Counted from the stretch's first letter, positions 10,177 through 18,752 are shown. The stretch is 64,000 bases of DNA from Pedobacter sp. Bi126 (GCF_918698245.1 NZ_CAKKMS010000002.1:930001-994000), one strand, 5' to 3'. The notes: generated by a model from the letters alone, not told the origin. A program made the numbers and translations.

Positions 10177-11691
10177 ATGAAAACCAAAACCGCATTAAAC
10201 CCTACCATTTTTGTAATATTTGGTGGAACAGGTGATTTAAACAAAAGAAAATTAGCACCTGCCCTATATAATTTATTTATTGAGGGTTACATGCCAGATA
10301 AATTTGCCATTATTGGTACAGGTAGAACCGAATTTACCGACGATAGCTACAAAGCTGCTTTAGAAGATGCTGTAAACCAGTTTTCGCGCAGCGGAAAAGT
10401 AAAAAAAGATAAATGGGACGATTTTGCAAAGACGATGAACTACTGTCCTACCGATTTTGCCCAGCCAAAAACTTTCGAAAACCTAAAAGGAGCTGTAGAA
10501 AAATACCAAAAAGAATTTGGAGCCGGAACACAGGTAATTTTCTATCTGGCAGTTGCACCTAATTTCTTCCCGATTATTGCTGAATGTTTGCAAAAATATA
10601 AACTAACGCAAGATGAAGACAATAGCCGTATCGTTATCGAAAAACCTTTCGGCCATGATTTAGAATCAGCAAAAGAGCTGAACACATTATTGAGCACCAT
10701 TTTTACCGAAAAGCAGATCTATCGCATCGATCATTATTTGGGTAAAGAAACCGTACAAAACATGATGGCTTTCCGTTTTGCCAATGCATTGTTCGAGCCG
10801 TTATGGAACAGGTCTTATATCGATCACGTTCAAATTTCGGTAACCGAGCAGTTAGGCGTGGGCGATCGTGGAGGTTATTATGAAGGTTCTGGTGCTTTAA
10901 GAGATATGATTCAGAATCACCTGTTGCAATTGCTTTGTTTGGTTGGAATGGAAGCGCCAATTAATTTTGATGCCGATGAAATCAGGAACCGTAAGGTGGA
11001 GGTTTTAAGAGCAATGCGTCCTTTTTCTGCTGAAGATATCCGTTTCCATACTGTTCGGGGTCAATATAGTAAAGGTTGGGTTGAAGGTAAGGAAGTGCCT
11101 GGATACCGTCAGGAAAAAGGTGTTGATGCACATTCTAATACTGAAACTTTTGCTGCTGTTAAATTCCATATCGATAACTGGAGATGGCAAGGTATTCCTT
11201 TCTATTTAAGAACTGGAAAACGTTTGAACCAAACTTCATCTTTAATTACCATTCAATTTAGAGATGTTCCGCATCAGATTTTCTCATCAGGTGTAACCGA
11301 AAACTGGCAGCAAAACAGGTTAGTAATCAGCATACAGCCAGAAATGAGTATCCGTATGCAGGTACAGGCCAAAAGACCTGGATTGGATATGGTATTGAAT
11401 CCTGTTGATATGGTTTTCGATTATAAAGGAACTTACGAGGGTGATACCCCTGAGGCTTACGAAACCTTATTATTAGATGCCATGATGGGCGATCAAACCT
11501 TGTTTATGCGTGGCGATCAGGTGGAAGCAGCATGGGAACTTGTTATGCCGATTTTAAATACTTGGGAAAGCAAAAAATCAATCAACTTCCCTAATTACCC
11601 TGCCGATAGCTGGGGACCAGAAGAAGCTGAAGCACTTATTGCAAGAGATGGTTTCCACTGGTTTAACTTGCCATTGAAGAATAAGGAATAA
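10177..11691 (+). CDS. zwf: Glucose-6-phosphate 1-dehydrogenase
   Basis: 504 residues. The NADP-binding motif GGTGDLNKRKL is at residues 16-26, the EKPFG motif at 155-159, and the active-site signature RIDHYLGKE at 183-191 with the catalytic histidine. It converts glucose 6-phosphate to 6-phosphogluconolactone, generating NADPH. It sits 29 bases after gnd and before pgl, so the operon encodes all three oxidative steps, in the order step 3, step 1, step 2. A dispersed palindromic repeat lies between it and pgl but the genes remain collinear. Confidence 0.97.
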   Translation: MKTKTALNPTIFVIFGGTGDLNKRKLAPALYNLFIEGYMPDKFAIIGTGRTEFTDDSYKAALEDAVNQFSRSGKVKKDKWDDFAKTMNYCPTDFAQPKTFENLKGAVEKYQKEFGAGTQVIFYLAVAPNFFPIIAECLQKYKLTQDEDNSRIVIEKPFGHDLESAKELNTLLSTIFTEKQIYRIDHYLGKETVQNMMAFRFANALFEPLWNRSYIDHVQISVTEQLGVGDRGGYYEGSGALRDMIQNHLLQLLCLVGMEAPINFDADEIRNRKVEVLRAMRPFSAEDIRFHTVRGQYSKGWVEGKEVPGYRQEKGVDAHSNTETFAAVKFHIDNWRWQGIPFYLRTGKRLNQTSSLITIQFRDVPHQIFSSGVTENWQQNRLVISIQPEMSIRMQVQAKRPGLDMVLNPVDMVFDYKGTYEGDTPEAYETLLLDAMMGDQTLFMRGDQVEAAWELVMPILNTWESKKSINFPNYPADSWGPEEAEALIARDGFHWFNLPLKNKE

Positions 11692-11703
11692 ATTTTTACT
11701 CAG

Positions 11704-11779
11704 GTCGTCACCCTGAATTTATTTCAGGGTCTTGTTCGAGATAGATCCTGATCCCAAATATTCGGGACAGCATGACGGC
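11704..11779. repeat. Dispersed palindromic intergenic element (GTCACCCTGA type)
   Basis: Between zwf and pgl. It contains ACCCTGAA/TTTCAGGGT (11710-11730) and a second inverted pair TCCC/CGGGA, with GTCGTCA at the left edge and an approximate match TGACGGC at the right edge. The core GTCACCCTGA recurs at 13042-13051 and related cores occur at other gene ends in this window. It is probably a non-coding REP-like element; inside an operon it could affect zwf mRNA stability or reduce pgl readthrough. Confidence 0.6.
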
Positions 11780-11796
11780 TCTTATTAGTTACAAAA

Positions 11797-12522
11797 ATGA
11801 ATCTACTCATATACAAAACATTAGAAGAACTGAATCAGGATCTGGCAGATTATGTAATTAAAATTGCAGAAATGTCTATCGAAGAAAACGACCGCTTTAA
11901 TTTCGTATTAACTGGCGGCAGTTCTCCTAAAGCACTTTATCATCTTCTGGCAACAGAAGGTCAGCACAGACTTGATTGGGAAAAAGTATACTTCTTCTTT
12001 GGCGATGAGCGCAACGTTCCTGCCAATGATGATAACTACAACGGACTAATGGCCAAGAAAACCATTTTAGATCCACTAGGCATTAAAGAAGATCATATTT
12101 TTTACGTTGATACCACTTTGGCTCCAGAAAAGGCCGCTATCGAATATAAAAAAGCAATCGACAAGCATTTTAATGGTGAAGATCTGATTTTCGATTTAAT
12201 CCTTTTGGGTATGGGCGATGATGCACATACGGCTTCGATTTTCCCGCATACTACTTTGGTCAAAGATGAAGAAGTAAATGTGGCTTCGGTTTATGTAGAG
12301 AAATTAGATACTTATCGCATCAGTTTTACAGCACCGTTAATCAACAAAGCCGATAATGTAGCATTTTTGGTTTTTGGAGAGAATAAAGCCGAAGCGCTGA
12401 AACATGTTATAGGCGATACCGAAAAAAATGTCGATTTATATCCTTCCCAATTAATTGATCCGATTGATGGAAAATTAACCTGGTTTACCGATGAGGCTGC
12501 AACAAAATTATTAGAAGATTAA
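11797..12522 (+). CDS. pgl: 6-phosphogluconolactonase (DevB/SOL family)
   Basis: 241 residues. The family signature LTGGSSPKALYHLLA (about 38-52) and FFGDERNVPANDDNYN (about 67-82) are present, with the GMGDDAHTASIFP motif at about 139-151 that carries the active-site histidine. It hydrolyses 6-phosphogluconolactone, between the Zwf and Gnd reactions. It is the fourth gene in the operon and is followed six bases later by the small DUF5655-like gene. Confidence 0.96.
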   Translation: MNLLIYKTLEELNQDLADYVIKIAEMSIEENDRFNFVLTGGSSPKALYHLLATEGQHRLDWEKVYFFFGDERNVPANDDNYNGLMAKKTILDPLGIKEDHIFYVDTTLAPEKAAIEYKKAIDKHFNGEDLIFDLILLGMGDDAHTASIFPHTTLVKDEEVNVASVYVEKLDTYRISFTAPLINKADNVAFLVFGENKAEALKHVIGDTEKNVDLYPSQLIDPIDGKLTWFTDEAATKLLED

Positions 12523-12528
12523 AAAATT

Positions 12529-12897
12529 ATGATGTCTGAAGAAAAACATTTATCAGACTTTTTAAACGGAAAAACGGAATATACCTTAGGGTTATTCCGT
12601 TTTTTTGTTGAGCAATTGACCGGATTAGGAGAGATAAATCTCAACCCTACAAAATCCATGATTGCGATCGAATCAAAAAACAGTTTTGCATATATTACGC
12701 AATTGGGGAAAAATTTTATTCATGTGGTTATTCCTTTCAATCAACCTTATGAAAACAATCTTTGCTTCACTAAGATTGCGCAGGTGCCAGGAACGGATCA
12801 ATTTAACCACCATTTGAGGATTTATTTCGAAGAAGATGTTAATGATGAGGTGAAAGGTTTTTTAAAAATGGCTATGAAACAAAATACGTCATCCTGA
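12529..12897 (+). CDS. Small DUF5655-like protein at the end of the pentose phosphate operon
   Basis: 122 residues, soluble, no signal peptide. It looks like DUF5655: an N-terminal helix (KTEYTLGLFRFFVEQL), then PTKSMIAIESKNSFAYI and a short beta-rich part. The function is unknown; the fold is often linked to DNA or nucleotide contexts, but nothing here proves it. It starts six bases after pgl with two tandem ATG codons, so it is very probably translated with the operon. The last residues (TSS and the stop) are encoded by a dispersed repeat element, so the native C-terminus may have been altered by that insertion. Confidence 0.7.
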   Translation: MMSEEKHLSDFLNGKTEYTLGLFRFFVEQLTGLGEINLNPTKSMIAIESKNSFAYITQLGKNFIHVVIPFNQPYENNLCFTKIAQVPGTDQFNHHLRIYFEEDVNDEVKGFLKMAMKQNTSS

Positions 12898-12906
12898 ACT
12901 TGTTCC
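12883..12906. repeat. Fragment of dispersed GTCATCCTGAACTTG element
   Basis: The sequence CGTCATCCTGAACTTGTTCC matches the left part of the element at 13042 (GCGTCACCCTGAACTTGTTTC). It overlaps the last codons and the TGA stop of the preceding gene. Confidence 0.5.
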
Positions 12907-12947
12907 AGAGTCTATAATGTGCTGCGGTAATTTTCAAGGTATAGGTG

Positions 12948-13015
12948 CTGTTGGATGTTACCATCCGACAGTTTAATAAAAATAAATTTTAGTGTCAGAT
13001 GGAAACATCTGACAC
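12948..13015. repeat. Two tandem REP-like hairpins at a convergent junction
   Basis: The first hairpin is CTGTTGGATG-TTAC-CATCCGACAG (12948-12971, one G-T pair). The second is GTGTCAGATG-GAAA-CATCTGACAC (12992-13015), a perfect 10-base stem with a GAAA tetraloop. The two share the half-site TGTYRGATG, so they look like a diverged pair of one palindrome. They lie between the plus-strand pentose phosphate operon and the minus-strand ppx gene and may act as a bidirectional 3' end or as REP elements. Confidence 0.7.
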
Positions 13016-13041
13016 CACACCAAAATCGATTAAACTAGGTG

Positions 13042-13112
13042 CGTCACCCTGAACTTGTTTCAATGTAGCAACTCCATTGATAGATTTCTCCGCTTCGGTC
13101 GAAATGACGACC
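13042..13112. repeat. Dispersed GTCACCCTGA...GAAATGACGA element
   Basis: It begins CGTCACCCTGAACTTG and ends TCGGTCGAAATGACGA, so GTCA at one end faces TGAC at the other. It resembles the elements at 11704-11779, 12883-12906, 20378, 25113 and 40093. It is immediately downstream of the ppx stop codon (13123). Confidence 0.55.
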
Positions 13113-13122
13113 AGTCACATCT

Positions 13123-14004
13123 TTAATCCAATTTCTCTTCAATCAACAGCTTAATAATCCCATCGGCCATTCCCACTTTAGGTACGTAAATCTGTTTTAT
13201 ACCAGTCCACTTCATTAAGGTTAGGTAAATTTCGCATGCTGGAATAATTACGTCTGCACGATCGGGATTTAAGCCCAGCGTATTAATTCTTTCTTTCAAT
13301 GAATAACTGGTTAATTTATTATACATCGAATTTAGCTTCTGCAACGATAAAGGCGCGTTTTCCTTCTCATCCGACATGCGGAACAATTTATTGATGTTAC
13401 CACCGGTGCCAATACCTGCCAAATGTTTATAGGCTTTTGTATGCTCTTTTACCCAATCTTTCATTTCATCCCAGGTTTCTTCCTTGTCCTGGTTATCGAG
13501 CATCCTGATTGTACCAATATTGAAGGATCTTGATGCTTCCGGAGCACCTTTTACAAAAACTGACAGTTCGGTACTACCTCCACCCACATCAATATATAAG
13601 TAATTTTTATTTTCGTCTAACTCTTCTTCAATATGGTTAGCATAAATAATATTTGCTTCCCGCTGCCCCTCAATAATCTCTAAAGTAACGTCTGCTTCCT
13701 TTTTAATCAGCTTAACAATATCTTCTCCATTACGGGCCTCACGCATGGCAGATGTTGCACAGGCTAAATATTCCGAAACATGATAAACATCCATCAGATT
13801 TTTAAAAGCAGTCATGGTTTTTACCAGATCTGCAGATTTTTTTTCCGAAATATGTTGATCTAAGAATGCGTCATCTCCCAACCGGAGCGGCACACGTATA
13901 AGGGTGTTCTTTTTATACTTATATTTTCCGTCTTGTTTGCTAATATCAGCAATGAGTAACCTCACCGCATTCGAACCGATATCTATAGCTGCGTATCTTA
14001 ACAT
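13123..14004 (-). CDS. ppx: Ppx/GppA family exopolyphosphatase
   Basis: 293 residues, actin/Hsp70-like ASKHA fold. The first phosphate motif is AAIDIGSNAVRLLIADI (about 5-21), with the second YLYIDVGGGSTELSVF (about 136-151) and GIGTGGNINKL (about 198-208). This is the short form without the C-terminal HD-like domain of E. coli Ppx, common in Bacteroidota. It releases phosphate from polyphosphate ends, or hydrolyses pppGpp. Its ATG overlaps the ppk1 stop codon by one base (TAATG on the minus strand), so the two genes are translationally coupled and the polyphosphatase role is favoured. Confidence 0.9.
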   Translation of the reverse strand: MLRYAAIDIGSNAVRLLIADISKQDGKYKYKKNTLIRVPLRLGDDAFLDQHISEKKSADLVKTMTAFKNLMDVYHVSEYLACATSAMREARNGEDIVKLIKKEADVTLEIIEGQREANIIYANHIEEELDENKNYLYIDVGGGSTELSVFVKGAPEASRSFNIGTIRMLDNQDKEETWDEMKDWVKEHTKAYKHLAGIGTGGNINKLFRMSDEKENAPLSLQKLNSMYNKLTSYSLKERINTLGLNPDRADVIIPACEIYLTLMKWTGIKQIYVPKVGMADGIIKLLIEEKLD

Positions 14005-16064
14005 TATGATTGATGCTTGGTTTTTAAATAGTTGTAGATGTCTACCTGCGCCCTTATCTTTTTACTTAATCTGTTTTTATGGTATTTATTATTGTTCAAA
14101 GCATTGATCTGCCTCGATTTGGTATTGTCCTGCAATTGCAGATCGATAATATCCTGTATCTCCTGTTTCACATCATGATCTAAAACCGGGAATCCTACCT
14201 CTACACGGTGTTCGAAATTCCTGCTCATTAAATCTGCAGATGATAAATACATATCGTTTTTACCGTTATTACCAAAAATATAAACCCTGGCATGTTCCAA
14301 AAACTTATCGATAATACTGATGGCGGTAATATTTTCACTAAAACCCTTTACTCCAGGTACCAGACAGCAGATGCCACGGATAATCAGCTGAACTTTAACC
14401 CCGGCATTGCTCGCATCGTAAAGTTTGGCAATAATCCCTTCATCTGCTAAACTATTTACCTTTAACATGATGTAGGCGAGTTTGCCCTGTTTAGCATTCC
14501 TGATTTCACGGTTAATAAAATTGACCAATTTCGAACGGCTCTCCAACGGCGAAACAATCAGGTGTTTAAATCCCTTCGTTACGGTACGTTTGCTCAAAGC
14601 ATCAAAAAGTTTTACCAGATCGTTGGTAATCTCTTTCTTTGCGGTAAAAATACTATGGTCGCAATATAAACCTGCGGTTTTCTCGTTAAAGTTTCCTGTT
14701 GCTAAGTTTGCGTAGTAAACCGGCTTGTCTTTTTCAATCCGTTTAACCAAACAAATTTTGGAGTGTACTTTGTAGTCGGTTAAACCATAATTTACCTTAA
14801 CACCCTCCTCCATTAAGCGGCTAGTCCAGTAAATATTAGCCTGTTCATCAAAACGGGCTTTAAGTTCTAATAAAACGGAAACTGCTTTACCATTTTTAGC
14901 AGCGTTGATTAATGCATTGATTACTTTTGAGTTTTCGGCTAATCGGTATAAAGTAATCTGTATTTCGGTTACTTTCGGATCAATTGCAGCTTCACGCAAG
15001 AACAAAATAATATAGTCATACGATTGGTAGGGTAAATTCACCAAATAATCGCGCTGGGCAACTTTATTAAACATACTTTGGGTTCTGTGCAAGTCGTGAA
15101 CCTTCAGTGGCACATTCGGCGCATATTCCAATTCTTTTTTACCTACATTCGGGAAGGCAATAAAATCGCCAAACTTATGGTAACGGTTACCCGGAATTAA
15201 ACTTTCGGCCTCAAGCTTAAGTTTATTCACCAGTACAGTAAGCATATTTAAAGGCATCGCCGAATCATAAAGCAAACGCATTGGTTTCCCTTTTTTACGT
15301 TTTTCTAAACTGCTTTTTAAATCTTCGATAAATTTATCATTAATGTTTTTATCAATATCTAATTCGGCATCCCGTGTGAGCTGGATCGAATAAGCCTCTA
15401 AATTATCGTAAGTAAAAACATAAAATATATCGTCTAAACAATACCTGATAATGTCTTCGGCAAGAATAATAAATTTTAGATCGTTTGTTTCAGGCAGTAC
15501 CAAAAACCGCGGCAAATTAGGCGGAATTTCAATGAGTGCATATTTCTCTTTAATTTTTGTATCCTTTTTCGAAAGTTTAACAAAAAAGTAAAGGTACCGG
15601 TCTTTCAGTTCTGGAAAAGGTTTATCCATATCCAGCATAATGGGAACCAGATTGGATAAAATCTTATCCCTGAAATGATTTTTAACAAATTCACCTCTAC
15701 TTACATTCAGTTGGGTATCATTTAAGATAAAAATCCTGTTTTGAGCAAGTTCGTTTATTAGGGTAGCCTGAAAAAGCTGGTCGAATTTTCTTTCTTGTTT
15801 TACAACGATGTTTTTAATCTCATTCAGAATTTTCTTTGGATTAAACCCCAAAAGCGCTTTAGCCTTATCATTAAGATTGGTTAGCCGGGTCATGGTGGCC
15901 ACTCGCACACGGTAAAATTCCTCTAAATTTGAAGAAAATATAGATAGAAATTTAATCCGTTCAATCAGCGGAACCGTTTCATCGGCAGCTTCTTGCAATA
16001 CACGTTCGTTAAAGTAAAGCCAACTGATTTCGCGGTTTAAAAAAGGGATCTTCTTATTGCTCAT
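14004..16064 (-). CDS. ppk1: Polyphosphate kinase 1
   Basis: 686 residues with the four PPK1 domains. The N-terminal FLNREISWLYFNERVLQEA is diagnostic and fixes the start. The phosphorylated active-site histidine is expected at H434 in YKVHSKICLV, with conserved TLYR and ELKARFDEQANI segments before it. A second conserved HARVYIFGN segment lies near residue 620. It makes polyphosphate reversibly from ATP and usually acts at the membrane. A hairpin with a T-run ends right at its start codon, so no normal ribosome-binding leader is visible. It is coupled to ppx. Confidence 0.97.
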   Translation of the reverse strand: MSNKKIPFLNREISWLYFNERVLQEAADETVPLIERIKFLSIFSSNLEEFYRVRVATMTRLTNLNDKAKALLGFNPKKILNEIKNIVVKQERKFDQLFQATLINELAQNRIFILNDTQLNVSRGEFVKNHFRDKILSNLVPIMLDMDKPFPELKDRYLYFFVKLSKKDTKIKEKYALIEIPPNLPRFLVLPETNDLKFIILAEDIIRYCLDDIFYVFTYDNLEAYSIQLTRDAELDIDKNINDKFIEDLKSSLEKRKKGKPMRLLYDSAMPLNMLTVLVNKLKLEAESLIPGNRYHKFGDFIAFPNVGKKELEYAPNVPLKVHDLHRTQSMFNKVAQRDYLVNLPYQSYDYIILFLREAAIDPKVTEIQITLYRLAENSKVINALINAAKNGKAVSVLLELKARFDEQANIYWTSRLMEEGVKVNYGLTDYKVHSKICLVKRIEKDKPVYYANLATGNFNEKTAGLYCDHSIFTAKKEITNDLVKLFDALSKRTVTKGFKHLIVSPLESRSKLVNFINREIRNAKQGKLAYIMLKVNSLADEGIIAKLYDASNAGVKVQLIIRGICCLVPGVKGFSENITAISIIDKFLEHARVYIFGNNGKNDMYLSSADLMSRNFEHRVEVGFPVLDHDVKQEIQDIIDLQLQDNTKSRQINALNNNKYHKNRLSKKIRAQVDIYNYLKTKHQS

Positions 16065-16065
16065 T

Positions 16066-16099
16066 TAAAAAAATAAAAAATCCCTGCCAAAACAGGGAT
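16066..16099 (-). terminator. Intrinsic terminator-like hairpin directly before ppk1
   Basis: On the minus strand ATCCCTG-TTTTGG-CAGGGAT is followed by T6 and A-T7. It lies between the H1-like gene and ppk1. The T-run ends two bases before the ppk1 ATG, so it may terminate the H1-like transcript, act as an attenuator for ppk1, or both. Confidence 0.75.
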
Positions 16100-16164
16100 G
16101 CTCAAAACTGCACATTAATTTGTTAAATTGATGTTAATTCATTTACACGTTAACGTTAACAAAT

Positions 16165-16794
16165 TTATTTTTTAGTAGGTGTTTTCGTCTCTTTATTAAC
16201 CGATGTAGCAGTTTTAGCAACCGTTTTTTTAACAACAGGAGATGCTTTTGCAGAAGTAGCGGCCGGCGTTGTTACTTTTTTAACTGCTGTAGCAGCTTTT
16301 GCTGGTGCTTTACCTGCGGTACTTGCCGCTTTTTTGGCAACTGTTGTAGCATCTTTTACTGCTTCTTTTGCTTTTATAACTGGTTTTGCCAATACCTTTT
16401 CTGCCTTTTCTTCTGTTTCTATTGCAGCAACCTTAATGCTTTGTACTACTGGTTTAGCCTTTGCAACGGCTTTTTTAACCACTTTCTGAGCAGTTTTTTC
16501 AGATTTACTTACAGCTTTGGCAACTGGTTTCTTCGCTGCTTTTGCTTTCTCTTTTGATGCATGTAACAAATCATCAATTTTCTGTCCCACATCTGCCTTT
16601 ACGATGGTGAACTTCTTAGTTAATTTTTTAGCCACACGCTTACTCGCTTTCCCTACCTCCGTACTAATTTCCGATACATCATGACCTAAACTTTTGATCA
16701 CATCCAAGAACTTATCCGTAATCGACTGCTCCAACTGTTTCTTCACTTCTTTTTTTGTGATCTTTTTTTGAGACTTCGGTTTAGTGGTTTTCAT
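16165..16794 (-). CDS. Histone H1-like Lys/Ala-rich nucleoid protein
   Basis: 209 residues. The first 75 residues form a lysine-rich amphipathic region (KKEVKKQLEQSITDKFLDVI), and the rest is a low-complexity tail of K, A, V, T and P with repeated AKKPVAK/VAKAKPV-type units ending in KTPTKK. This composition is that of bacterial histone H1-like or AlgP-like DNA-binding proteins, likely binding DNA or polyanions without sequence specificity. It is separated from ppk1 by a terminator-like hairpin. Proximity to ppk1/ppx is notable because polyphosphate also binds such basic proteins, but a link is only inference. Confidence 0.75.
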   Translation of the reverse strand: MKTTKPKSQKKITKKEVKKQLEQSITDKFLDVIKSLGHDVSEISTEVGKASKRVAKKLTKKFTIVKADVGQKIDDLLHASKEKAKAAKKPVAKAVSKSEKTAQKVVKKAVAKAKPVVQSIKVAAIETEEKAEKVLAKPVIKAKEAVKDATTVAKKAASTAGKAPAKAATAVKKVTTPAATSAKASPVVKKTVAKTATSVNKETKTPTKK

Positions 16795-16870
16795 ATTATT
16801 TTTCGTTTTTTTGTGAGGATGGATTAATTTCTATTAAATCTACTTATTTTTTTACTTTAAAGCTAAAACC

Positions 16871-17362
16871 ATGCCTTCTTTTGATATTGTAAGTAAAGTT
16901 GATGCGCAAACATTGGACAACGCAATTAACAATGCTAAAAAAGAAATCCTTAACCGATTCGACTTTAACGGATCGAAAAGCACCATCGATCTCGATAAAA
17001 AAACAAACGTAGTAACCATTGTTACTGAAGATGATATGCGATTAAAAGCAATCGAAGGTTCCATTATCTCGCGGATGATGAAGCAGAATTTAGATCCGAA
17101 AAGTTTAGATTTTGGCGATGAGCATCAGGCCTCCGGCAACATGATCAGAAAAGAAATCAGTATTAAAGAAGGATTAGATAAGGAAGCAGCAAAAAAGGTT
17201 GTGGCAAAGATCAAAGCCAGTGGATTAAAAGTTCAGCCTGCCATTATGGACGATCAGGTTAGAGTAACCGCAAAAAAAATCGATGATCTGCAAGCTGTGA
17301 TGAATCTTTGTAGAAATGAAGATTTTGGCCAGCCATTGCAGTTTATTAATATGCGCAATTAG
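16871..17362 (+). CDS. YajQ family cyclic-di-GMP-binding protein
   Basis: 163 residues, the standard family length. It begins MPSFDIVSKVDAQTLDNAIN, includes EILNRFDFNGSKS and VTEDDMRLKAIEG, and ends GQPLQFINMRN, all typical of YajQ/XC_3703. The fold is two ferredoxin-like halves. Members bind nucleotides including cyclic di-GMP and act as regulatory partners; the exact role in Bacteroidota is not settled. Monocistronic, divergent from the H1-like gene. Confidence 0.93.
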   Translation: MPSFDIVSKVDAQTLDNAINNAKKEILNRFDFNGSKSTIDLDKKTNVVTIVTEDDMRLKAIEGSIISRMMKQNLDPKSLDFGDEHQASGNMIRKEISIKEGLDKEAAKKVVAKIKASGLKVQPAIMDDQVRVTAKKIDDLQAVMNLCRNEDFGQPLQFINMRN

Positions 17363-17489
17363 AAAACTTAACTGTTTAAACTGGTTAATCGGTTAACTGT
17401 GGAAAGGCTTAGAAAACTTAGCTAATTCTTTAAGTGGATTTTGAAAGAATTCACTCATTTAATCATTCAAAATTCAATCATTAATCAAA

Positions 17490-17930
17490 ATGGAAATCAG
17501 CGAAAACGGTTTTATATTTTCCGATAAAAAAGAGCTTTTAGATCTCGAAGCCGTACATCATTATTTGAGTGTAGAATCTTATTGGGCAAAAGGCATCCCT
17601 TTTGATACCGTAAAACGTTCTATTGAAAACTCGCTTTGTTTTGGCATTTACAAAGGACCAGAACAGGTAGGTTTTGCCCGTTGGGTAACCGATAAGGCCA
17701 CCTTTGCATGGCTTTGCGATGTGTACGTTAAAGAAAGTTACCGTGGTTTGGGCTTATCAAAAAAACTGATGTCGTTTATGGTCTTCCACCCTGATTTACA
17801 GGGATTAAGAACTTATCGGCTCGGTACCTTAGATGCACACGGATTGTACAAACAATTTGGTTTCGAACCAATTGAAAATCCGGAGCGTTTAATGGCTATT
17901 GTTGTTAAAAATCCATACGGAGCGGAATAA
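17490..17930 (+). CDS. GNAT family N-acetyltransferase
   Basis: 146 residues. The acetyl-CoA motif is visible as LCDVYVKESYRGLGLSKKLM (about 73-92, with the RGLGLS pyrophosphate loop). The C-terminal YKQFGFEPIENPERLM is the usual final beta-strand region. The substrate is unknown; small-molecule or toxin acetylation are both possible. It lies alone between YajQ and the DUF4142 lipoprotein gene. Confidence 0.88.
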   Translation: MEISENGFIFSDKKELLDLEAVHHYLSVESYWAKGIPFDTVKRSIENSLCFGIYKGPEQVGFARWVTDKATFAWLCDVYVKESYRGLGLSKKLMSFMVFHPDLQGLRTYRLGTLDAHGLYKQFGFEPIENPERLMAIVVKNPYGAE

Positions 17931-17999
17931 TCGACATTCAGCAGCTAAAACCTTTTTTCAACTCTCTTGTTTTTCATACACATCAAAATTAGAGAAAAC

Positions 18000-18596
18000 A
18001 TGAAAAAGATATTTTTATTATCCACTGCTTTTGCCCTGGTGCTTTCATTTCAGGCTTGTCAAACTGCAGATAAGAAATCGGCAACCACAAAAGACAGTGT
18101 TGCTGGCGATACCAACATGGTAAATGGCAACCATGCTACAGGAGCCGAAAGTACAGAATCGGGTGTTGATGAAGCGGGTGCAACTTTTTTAAGAAAAGCA
18201 GCAATTGGAGGTATCATGGAAGTTGAAGCCGCTAAGATTGCGCAAAAAAATGCTAAAAGTGCTGAGGTGAAAGATTTCGCCGCTAAAATGTTGACTGATC
18301 ACACAAAAGCCAATACAGAGCTGAAAGCTTTGGCTTTAAACAAAAAAGTAATCACCCCAGATGCATTGCCGGCAGAAGATCAGATTCATTTGGATGAAAT
18401 GAAGAAAATGACAGGTACGGCTTTTGATAAACATTATATGGCTATGATGGTTACCGATCATGAAAAAACTGTAGCCTTATTTAAACAGGGCACGCAAAAC
18501 CGCGATCAGGCAATTAAAAGCTGGGCTGGCAATACTTTAAGTATAATTGAATCTCATGATGAAATGGCTAAAAAAATCGTTATCAACATGAAATAA
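18000..18596 (+). CDS. DUF4142 domain lipoprotein
   Basis: 198 residues from the ATG at 18000; a start further upstream would add eleven residues before the signal and is unlikely. The N-terminus MKKIFLLSTAFALVLSFQAC is a lipoprotein signal with cysteine at residue 20. Residues of about 55-195 form the four-helix DUF4142 bundle (ferritin-like), containing FLRKAAIGGIMEVEAAKIA, LTDHTKANTEL and MMVTDHEKTVALF. Function is unknown; family members are periplasmic and often stress-linked. A paralogue is at 58858-59541. A terminator follows. Confidence 0.88.
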   Translation: MKKIFLLSTAFALVLSFQACQTADKKSATTKDSVAGDTNMVNGNHATGAESTESGVDEAGATFLRKAAIGGIMEVEAAKIAQKNAKSAEVKDFAAKMLTDHTKANTELKALALNKKVITPDALPAEDQIHLDEMKKMTGTAFDKHYMAMMVTDHEKTVALFKQGTQNRDQAIKSWAGNTLSIIESHDEMAKKIVINMK

Positions 18597-18623
18597 ACAG
18601 CGGCGAATTTTGCTTTAAAGATC

Positions 18624-18656
18624 AAAATCCTGAAAAATGAATTTCAGGATTTTTTT
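18624..18656 (+). terminator. Rho-independent terminator after the DUF4142 gene
   Basis: AAATCCTGAAA, a six-base loop, TTTCAGGATTT, then a T-run. Confidence 0.85.
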
Positions 18657-18752
18657 CGTTACCAAAATATGTGAAAAACATCATTTTTAATACAATTTCT
18701 TCCAATAAAAAAATTAAAATTAACTTTCGCCGTTTAATACAAAAATACATAA

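Noticed and set aside
17967..18000. Upstream start of the DUF4142 lipoprotein
   Set aside because: It would place eleven residues before the lipoprotein signal, so the ATG at 18000 is preferred.
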